From NCBI GenBank assembly GCA_041940305.1, contig JBGTSJ010000002.1:62001-126000 (forward strand): a stretch of DNA of 64,000 nucleotides, read 5' to 3'. Under the pieces are notes generated by a model that was not told the DNA's origin, made no database searches, and saw only the letters and a list, made by a program, of their open reading frames with translations. The translations under genes were made by a program, and so were the position numbers. This stretch comes from JBGTSJ01 sp041940305. Lineage in GTDB: Bacteria; Planctomycetota; Planctomycetia; Planctomycetales; Planctomycetaceae. Shown here piece after piece: positions 59,196 through 64,000 of the stretch (position 1 is its first letter; every line of letters starts with the position of its first letter).

Positions 59196-60053
59196 GTGCG
59201 TCGCGATCCCGAAGTTCAGCGTGCCGTCGCGACATACCAGCTGGGGCTGCCGCGCATGCCGGTCGCCGGGCGGACCGGCGAGCTGCTGGGGCGCGGTACG
59301 GGGAGCTCACTGGAGTTTCAGGAGTATCGCGAGTACCTGCCGGGGGACGACATTCGCCACGTGGACTGGGGAGCGTACGCCCGCTCCGACACGCTGATGG
59401 TTCGGCTCTACCGCGAGGAGATCAGCCCGCGAACTGAGATCCTCCTGGATGCGAGCAAGTCCATGACAACCGGCGACGGGCAGAAGGAGCGTGTCGCCAA
59501 GCAGCTGGTCTCGCTCTTCGCCCAACTGGCCGGACAGATGGGAGGACGTCCCAACATCTTCCCGCTCAATGACGACCGCCCGCTGCAGCCTCTGGGACTG
59601 GAAGGACTCGACAGTCTCGAGGCACTCCCCTGCTCTGCCGTAAGCACGCTTCCCGAACTGCTCGCCGAATCGCTCGTTCCGCTCAAGCCGCAGTCGGTGC
59701 GGATCGTCATCAGCGACTTCCTGTTCCCGCACGACCCCGATCCGCTGCTCCGTCGCCTGGCAGCGGGCGCCGGCGCGCTGTGGATCATTCAGTTGCTGGG
59801 GGCCTGGGAGGCGGATCCGACGGAATTGGGAGGCCGGCGGTTGATCGATATCGAGGCCGGCACACACTCCGACCTGCTCATCAATCGCAAGTCGATCGAA
59901 GCCTACAAGATTCGCCTGGAGCGACTGCAGGAGGGTCTCCGGCGAGCCTGTCGCCGCGTCCATGCACGGTATGTGCTCACGGTGGCCGAACGCGGCCTGC
60001 AGACGCTATGCCGGGAGGAGCTCGTTTCTGCGGAACTTCTGAGGTTGAATTAA
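59196..60053 (+). CDS. DUF58-family protein
   Basis: 285 residues from the GTG at 59196 (VRRDPEVQRAVATYQLGL). GSSLEFQEYREYLPGDDIRH and VDWGAYARSDTLMVRLYREE are the DUF58 signature, followed by a von Willebrand A-like part (EILLDASKSMTT as MIDAS-like motif, and ISDFLFPHDPDPLLRR). These proteins usually accompany MoxR ATPases; none is seen here, although this gene follows apbE after 49 nt. The bases just before it (taccactcaccactcactac) are a low-complexity repeat. Role not established. Confidence 0.87.
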   Translation: MRRDPEVQRAVATYQLGLPRMPVAGRTGELLGRGTGSSLEFQEYREYLPGDDIRHVDWGAYARSDTLMVRLYREEISPRTEILLDASKSMTTGDGQKERVAKQLVSLFAQLAGQMGGRPNIFPLNDDRPLQPLGLEGLDSLEALPCSAVSTLPELLAESLVPLKPQSVRIVISDFLFPHDPDPLLRRLAAGAGALWIIQLLGAWEADPTELGGRRLIDIEAGTHSDLLINRKSIEAYKIRLERLQEGLRRACRRVHARYVLTVAERGLQTLCREELVSAELLRLN

Positions 60054-60215
60054 CTTACGAGTCGTCATTCCGATCGATGTGCCTCGCGAATCAGTGGGGT
60101 TCGGAATATACGGGCTGTCCGGAACATGGCAACTTGGGGGATTTACGAAAAAAGTGCAAAACTCCCGATTGGATGCTTGCGAGGGGTTGTGTCGCTCGGA
60201 TAGGTTGATCCCAGT

Positions 60216-60277
60216 GTGACGAGTAGGCCATCGCGGGCGGCCTAAGGGGGTGCCTTGTCAAACGATGGCGGCGTCAC
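60216..60277 (+). promoter_or_regulatory. Conserved structured leader, copy 1
   Basis: 62 nt ending 22 nt before the small-protein ATG. Outer stem GTGACG with CGTCAC (60216-60221/60272-60277); inner hairpin TAGGCC-ATCGCGGGC-GGCCTA (60224-60244). A possible pseudoknot pairs CATCG (60229-60233) with CGATG (60263-60267). Shared word TGCCTTGTCA. Nearly identical to 62258-62320, where changed bases keep the pairing as G-U. Confidence 0.75.
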
Positions 60278-60299
60278 GGATATATCCGGAGACACTGCA

Positions 60300-60674
60300 A
60301 TGAAGACTGTGCGTAAACTGGGTGCTGTGCTGGCTGTTCTGGGCTGCGTCGCGATGGCCGGTGCCCCGGCCATGGCCAATCACAAGCAGAATGTGGCCTT
60401 CCTCGTTCGTCTGCCGAACATTAACGCCGTCGGCACGTTCAATCCGGCCGTCGGTCCGATCGTGCAGGGCAACGCCCAGGTCAACACGAAGAACGGCGCC
60501 ATCAAGGCCAAGGCGCAAGGCAACGTGGCCAACGCTTCCGGCATGAAGAAGAACGACTTCAAGGGCCTGAACGGCCTCGTGTTCCAGTCGAACATCCCGG
60601 CCGGCGTCGCCGCCACGCTGTCGGTCGACTACAAGGTCAAGGGCAACTCCGCCAAGTGGGATGCCAAGAACTAG
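60300..60674 (+). CDS. Small secreted protein, paralogue 1
   Basis: 124 residues with signal peptide (1-26, LAVLGCVAMAGAPAMA). The mature ~98 residues are Asn/Gly/Lys-rich and beta-like: NHKQNVAFLVRLPNINAVGT, VGPIVQGNAQVNTKNGAIKA, FKGLNGLVFQSNIPAGVAAT, SVDYKVKGNSAKWDAKN. About 70 percent identical to 62361-62738, with the same order and C-terminal SAKW.AKN. CGGAGA at 60287 acts as ribosome-binding site. A perfect terminator follows (60716-60749), so it is transcribed alone. Function unknown. Confidence 0.82.
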   Translation: MKTVRKLGAVLAVLGCVAMAGAPAMANHKQNVAFLVRLPNINAVGTFNPAVGPIVQGNAQVNTKNGAIKAKAQGNVANASGMKKNDFKGLNGLVFQSNIPAGVAATLSVDYKVKGNSAKWDAKN

Positions 60675-60715
60675 TGTGCGATTGAAACGGACAGCGATTT
60701 CTATCCCGCTGGATC

Positions 60716-60749
60716 AACTGGCCGCGTGCTGTCAAGCACGCGGCCAGTT
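60716..60749 (+). terminator. Strong intrinsic terminator
   Basis: 15-bp perfect stem AACTGGCCGCGTGCT / AGCACGCGGCCAGTT with loop GTCA, followed by TTCGTT. Ends the small-protein transcript 42 nt after its stop. Confidence 0.85.
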
Positions 60750-60960
60750 TTCGTTGACACCGATCGCGATCACAGTCCTGTGGCGATTCGGCAACATCTC
60801 CGCGCGGTCAGCGCGATGAATCACAACGACGCTGACGCTCGGAATTGGATCTTTCCTCACGCAAACGGGATTGCGATCGACCCGGGCGATCGCTCATGAT
60901 TGGCGGTGGGTCAGTCGGGCCTCACGAATCAGTCATTCAGGCCGTCGGGAGAGTGATGCG

Positions 60961-61836
60961 ATGCCGAAATCTCCAATATTCTCTCGTGATTGCATCTTCC
61001 AGCGGCAAACGGATCGCGCGCTGCGGCGTCGCGGCTTCACGCTGATTGAGTTGCTGGTCGTGATTGCCATCATCGCGCTGCTGATCGCCCTGCTGCTGCC
61101 CGCTGTGCAGCAGGCGCGCGAGGCGGCCCGCCGCACCCAATGCCGCAACCATCTGCGGCAGATCGGCATCGCACTGCACAACTACCACGATGCGCACGCC
61201 ACCCTGCCTCCCGGCAGCATGGTGCTGAGCACGCTGTATCCGATTCAATCCGGCTTTGGCTGGGGAACCTTCATCCTGCCCCAGTTGGAGCAGGCGACCG
61301 TCTACAACAAGCTGGACTTCAACGTCGGCAACACGCTCGGAGTGAACGGTCCAATCATCGGCCAATCGCTGGCGGTCTTTCGCTGTCCGACCGATCCGGC
61401 GCCGGAGCGGATCATTGCCAATGTACCGACGGTCGGGACCGTGCCGATTGCGCACGGCAACTATGTCGGGGTGCAGAGCGTGTTCTCCGAAGCTTCGCGG
61501 ACGCGGTTCAGCGAATTCTCCGACGGTACGTCACAGACGATCATCATCGGCGAGCGCCGGTATCAGGCGGACCCGTCCGGAGACATCACGTCCTGCTGGT
61601 GCGGCACTCTCTCATATGGGGCGGACTACTTCTACTATCCGTCGCTGCCGCACCTCGCCATTTTTGCAGGAGAGACACCCGGGCCGGGACAGCGGTTCAA
61701 CAGCGCGCATGCGCAGGGCGTGCACTTCCTCGTCGGCGACGGATCGGTCCAGTTCCTGAGCAGCTCGCTCGATTCGAATGTCTATTTCGCCTTGTCGACT
61801 CCGGCCGGCGGAGAAGCGGTCTCCGCGCCGTTCTGA
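60961..61836 (+). CDS. DUF1559 pseudopilin-like protein
   Basis: 291 residues. Prepilin motif RRGFTLIELLVVIAIIALLI (residues ~22-41) followed by QQAREAARRTQCRNHLRQIG, the DUF1559 start. C-terminal H-x-DG block: FNSAHAQGVHFLVGDGSVQF. Cysteines in FRCPTDP and SCWCG. Probably processed by a prepilin peptidase and placed at the cell surface; dozens of copies exist in planctomycetes and no function is agreed. The ATG at 60961 is preferred; 60871 is an upstream in-frame ATG. Lies between the two leader-controlled genes. Confidence 0.9.
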   Translation: MPKSPIFSRDCIFQRQTDRALRRRGFTLIELLVVIAIIALLIALLLPAVQQAREAARRTQCRNHLRQIGIALHNYHDAHATLPPGSMVLSTLYPIQSGFGWGTFILPQLEQATVYNKLDFNVGNTLGVNGPIIGQSLAVFRCPTDPAPERIIANVPTVGTVPIAHGNYVGVQSVFSEASRTRFSEFSDGTSQTIIIGERRYQADPSGDITSCWCGTLSYGADYFYYPSLPHLAIFAGETPGPGQRFNSAHAQGVHFLVGDGSVQFLSSSLDSNVYFALSTPAGGEAVSAPF

Positions 61837-62257
61837 AGCCGATGCCGGCGTGGGGCGCGCGGTCAACGGAACGGTGCCAGCCGGTCTGGCGCCGGCTACC
61901 GAGCGAGCGCCCGCAGACCAGGACCTCTTCAGTCGGCAAGACGTGCAATCCGACTCGTTGAACCGCGCTCTGGCAGTGCCTGTACTGATTCTGTGGCGAG
62001 AGTGCACGCCCCGCTTTGCGATTGTGCGGCACGCATGCTTTTTTGTCACGGGTGCGAGTGCAGACACATCCGCCACCATTGCGCCGTGCGCTGTCGCCGC
62101 TTGCCAGATCGATGCCGTGCGGTGATCTCCGTACTTGCGCCGTGTCGCGCCATGAGTATGGCACCTGTCAATCTGGGGGAATTGCGCGGATTTTAGGGTT
62201 TTCCCGATTGGGAGGTTGAATCCGTTTGTACGGGTCGGGTAGGGTGCAGAATGACTT
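61837..62257. other. Intergenic upstream of leader 2
   Basis: ~420 bases without a gene. Holds a hairpin-like 'gccagccggtctggcgccggc' near 61874-61895. At 62175-62210 a stretch (ctgggggaattgcg...ttcccgattgg) resembles 60133-60173 ahead of leader 1, so both leader genes share promoter-region sequence. Confidence 0.55.
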
Positions 62258-62320
62258 GTGGCGAGTAGGCCATCGCGGGCGGCCTAGGGGGTGCCTTGTC
62301 ATATGCGGTGGCGGCGTCAC
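62258..62320 (+). promoter_or_regulatory. Conserved structured leader, copy 2
   Basis: 63 nt ending 40 nt before the ATG. Same inner hairpin TAGGCC-ATCGCGGGC-GGCCTA and the word TGCCTTGTCA as in copy 1. The outer stem here is GTGGCG with CGTCAC: the A-U pair of copy 1 is replaced by G-U. The pseudoknot partner CGATG has become CGGTG, again G-U compatible. Confidence 0.75.
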
Positions 62321-62360
62321 GTGTTGATCTCACGTCCTCAACCAACGAGGAGACACCACG

Positions 62361-62738
62361 ATGATGATGAATGTGCGGAAACTCGGTGCGGGCCTGACGG
62401 TGATGGCCTGCGCGGCTCTGGTCGCTTCGCCGGCTCTGGCCAATCACAAAGTGAACGTGGGCTTCCTGGTGCGGCTCCCCATCATTCAGGCCAACGGCGT
62501 GCCGAACGTCGGCGTCGGTCCCATCGTGGCCGGAAATGCCCAAGTCAACACCAAGAACGGCGGCATCAAGGCCAAAGCCAACGGCAATGTCCTGAACTTC
62601 TCGGGCAACAAGGTGAAGTTCAAGGGGCTGAACGGGCTCGTGTTCCAGTCCAACATTCCCGCCGGCGTCGCTGCGACCCTCGCCGTCACCTACCAGGTGA
62701 AGGCGAACGGTTCAGCAAAATGGAGCGCTAAGAACTGA
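62361..62738 (+). CDS. Small secreted protein, paralogue 2
   Basis: 125 residues, signal peptide 1-27 (TVMACAALVASPALA). Mature sequence NHKVNVGFLVRLPIIQANGV, VGPIVAGNAQVNTKNGGIKA, FKGLNGLVFQSNIPAGVAAT, ending SAKWSAKN. Close to 60300-60674, with a 3-residue deletion in the centre. GAGGAGAC precedes the ATG at 62361. The leader at 62258-62320 and the terminator at 62758-62787 mirror those of paralogue 1. Function unknown. Confidence 0.82.
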   Translation: MMMNVRKLGAGLTVMACAALVASPALANHKVNVGFLVRLPIIQANGVPNVGVGPIVAGNAQVNTKNGGIKAKANGNVLNFSGNKVKFKGLNGLVFQSNIPAGVAATLAVTYQVKANGSAKWSAKN

Positions 62739-62757
62739 TCGCGACGACGTCCGATCC

Positions 62758-62787
62758 CAGGCCGCATGCGTTATCGCATGCGGCCTG
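62758..62787 (+). terminator. Strong intrinsic-type terminator hairpin
   Basis: 13-bp perfect stem CAGGCCGCATGCG / CGCATGCGGCCTG with loop TTAT, 19 nt after the stop; followed by TTCGCATTC. Confidence 0.78.
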
Positions 62788-62865
62788 TTCGCATTCGCAC
62801 GCGATCCGGAACGACCGCGGACAGGTGTTTCGGCCCGGATCAGGTGAGTCGGGTGAGAGATCCCG

Positions 62866-63525
62866 TCAACTTCGCAGCGTGAATCGGCCGGCGATGATGA
62901 ACGCGGCTGCCAGCGTCGCACAAAGCCAGAGGATGTCCCATCTGGCGAAGGTTTCTTTGAACGCGGCCTCCCGTTCAGGGGCCTGATGTCCGTAAATGAT
63001 CGCCGCCACTTTGGCGGCCCGCTCGTCGATCCGGTCCTGCTGCTCGTCCGCCGACAGGGCTTCCCACCGCTCCCTGCCCTCCTCCCAGATCTCGGGGGGA
63101 TAGTCCTCCTCCCAGGTGGCGTCTTCGTAGGTCATCTCGGGGTCGGGCCATTCGACCGTCTCGCCCCGCTCCTGGATTTCAAGCACTACCTCGTCTGCCA
63201 TGGTGCCGATCATCGCGTCGTCGTCCACTGACGATGCAGCGGTGTTGTCCCAGAACGTCTGGTACTCGGAAACCATGGTGGTTGTGGCAGCGCTGTACTT
63301 GGCGAAGACGCCGACAGGAAGGGCAATGATCACGGCCAATATCGCCGGGCGGAAGTGAGCGTCGCTCTCGCGGCTCATCCAGTACACGCCCAATCCCGTC
63401 AGCACGCCCACGCCGATCATCAGGAACCCCAGGTGGGCATTGAGCAGCACACTTGCTCCCACCCAGATTCCGGCGCCGATCGCAGCTCCGACGACGCCAC
63501 CGCCCAGCCACTTCAGGAATTCCAT
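62866..63525 (-). CDS. Membrane protein of unknown function
   Basis: 219 residues from the ATG at 63525 (MEFLKWLGGGVVGAAIGAGI); an upstream ATG at 63702 gives an unlikely extension. Three N-terminal membrane segments (about 6-27, 31-47 and 60-77), a long acidic soluble region (~85-190), and a C-terminal membrane segment (LWLCATLAAAFIIAGRF). The soluble part is rich in Glu, Asp and Trp (EDATWEEDYPPEIWEEGRER). No family recognised. Confidence 0.7.
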   Translation of the reverse strand: MEFLKWLGGGVVGAAIGAGIWVGASVLLNAHLGFLMIGVGVLTGLGVYWMSRESDAHFRPAILAVIIALPVGVFAKYSAATTTMVSEYQTFWDNTAASSVDDDAMIGTMADEVVLEIQERGETVEWPDPEMTYEDATWEEDYPPEIWEEGRERWEALSADEQQDRIDERAAKVAAIIYGHQAPEREAAFKETFARWDILWLCATLAAAFIIAGRFTLRS

Positions 63526-63667
63526 AGTACACAGCCCGCTGAATTGTGGAGACGACCCCAGAGATTCAATGTAGCGGTGGTGCAGACAGAGTCCCACCGC
63601 AAAACCTCCGGTCTTCGATCGGTTCGCGTGCGAATGAGCCGGTCGCCGCGACTGTGACGGCGGCCGT

Positions 63668-64000
63668 TCAGAAGTCATCGTGGCGAAGCATTCCTTGCCC
63701 ATACCGCTCGCCTGCCGAACTCACCAGCCGTGCGTACACGGCGGGATCAATATCCGGGCTGATGGACCGTCCGTAGCCGTCGGCGAAGAACAGGTTGACG
63801 ACTCCGTCAGAATGATGAGAACTCGGGCGCGGGACTGTGCGCCGACCTTCGGGCGCGGGCGTGCCGATCGCGCTGGGGCCCAGGTCCATCACCGGTGAGC
63901 CGTTGACGGAGTGAAATTGGAGCGCCGTCTCCGGGGTTCCGCCTCCCAGACCCTGCGGTGAATCGGCCGCCAATGGAATCCGATCGGCCGACCCGCCGAT
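63668..64000 (-). CDS. DUF1559 protein, C-terminal part (runs off window)
   Basis: About 110 residues of the 3' end are visible: the H-x-DG block SSHHSDGVVNLFFADGYGRS and the trailing SPDIDPAVYARLVSSAGERY, both typical of DUF1559 C-termini. The N-terminal prepilin motif lies beyond the right edge. It is the second DUF1559 gene here, in the opposite orientation to 60961-61836. Confidence 0.85.
   Translation of the reverse strand: MGGSADRIPLAADSPQGLGGGTPETALQFHSVNGSPVMDLGPSAIGTPAPEGRRTVPRPSSHHSDGVVNLFFADGYGRSISPDIDPAVYARLVSSAGERYGQGMLRHDDF

Overview
The window reads as chromosomal DNA of a high-G+C planctomycete (order Planctomycetales). The evidence is a set of families that are abundant in this phylum: DUF1559 proteins with a type-IV-pilin-like N-terminus (60961-61836 and a partial one at the right end), a PVC-type propeller/HEAT/cytochrome-c protein with a CotH-like N-terminus (42491-46471), a Tat-exported Gfo/Idh/MocA oxidoreductase next to a Tat-exported DUF1501 protein (47471-50225), a BlaI/M56 pair (11793-14827) and an exported caspase-like protein (10303-11649). 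Many short palindromic repeats lie between genes, and a few lie inside them. The genus cannot be given from the sequence alone. No tRNA, rRNA, CRISPR array, transposase or phage module was recognised.

Layout. 1-1813: rpmF-plsX-fabD on the minus strand (ribosome/fatty-acid synthesis operon), with fabD cut by the window edge. 2467-8147: two copies of a repeat of about 0.95 kb, each carrying a small exported protein gene, bracket a sulfur cassette: a persulfide-dioxygenase-like MBL-rhodanese fusion, two YeeE/YedE-type half transporters and a DUF202 membrane protein. 8451-9665: a double cold-shock-domain-DUF3825 protein whose base composition looks less G+C-rich. 9700-10120: tandem repeat and a doubtful ORF. 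10303-14827: exported caspase, then blaI and an M56 peptidase with ExbD-like C-terminal domains, preceded by two operator-like dyads. 15099-25600: dihydrouridine synthase, monooxygenase-fold protein, several exported or membrane proteins of unknown role, a NadD-like nucleotidyltransferase, RlmN, an ExeA-like ATPase and an SH3-like exported protein. 25830-28698: two related MFS transporters. 28986-32415: CPBP protease-PDZ, a methyltransferase, a ParDE-type toxin-antitoxin pair and dtd. 32541-41285: an exported protein, a CvpA-like protein, a GT39-type glycosyltransferase, a broken P-loop kinase gene, TrpF-like and aldehyde dehydrogenase genes. 41377-50225: beta-propeller protein, the giant CotH/propeller/cytochrome protein, SlyD, oxidoreductase and DUF1501. 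50569-54411: a pair of ABC exporter subunits. 54455-55096: small accessory genes, including an antitoxin-like orphan. 55330-60053: exported protein, CoaC, SUMF1-fold protein, ApbE and DUF58. 60216-62787: two paralogous small exported proteins, each with the same structured leader and a strong terminator, flanking a DUF1559 gene.

The most unusual items are: (i) a ~62-nt structured leader, nearly identical in front of two paralogous small secreted protein genes, with pairing kept by G-U changes; (ii) palindromic repeats inserted in frame in a glycosyltransferase (three segments) and a methyltransferase; (iii) the long direct repeats around the sulfur cassette; (iv) the M56 peptidase-ExbD fusion; (v) the CotH-propeller-cytochrome fusion. 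Assignments come from reading motifs by eye, without database searches. Family names are therefore recognition-based, and gene starts are chosen from start codons and upstream purine-rich sites.
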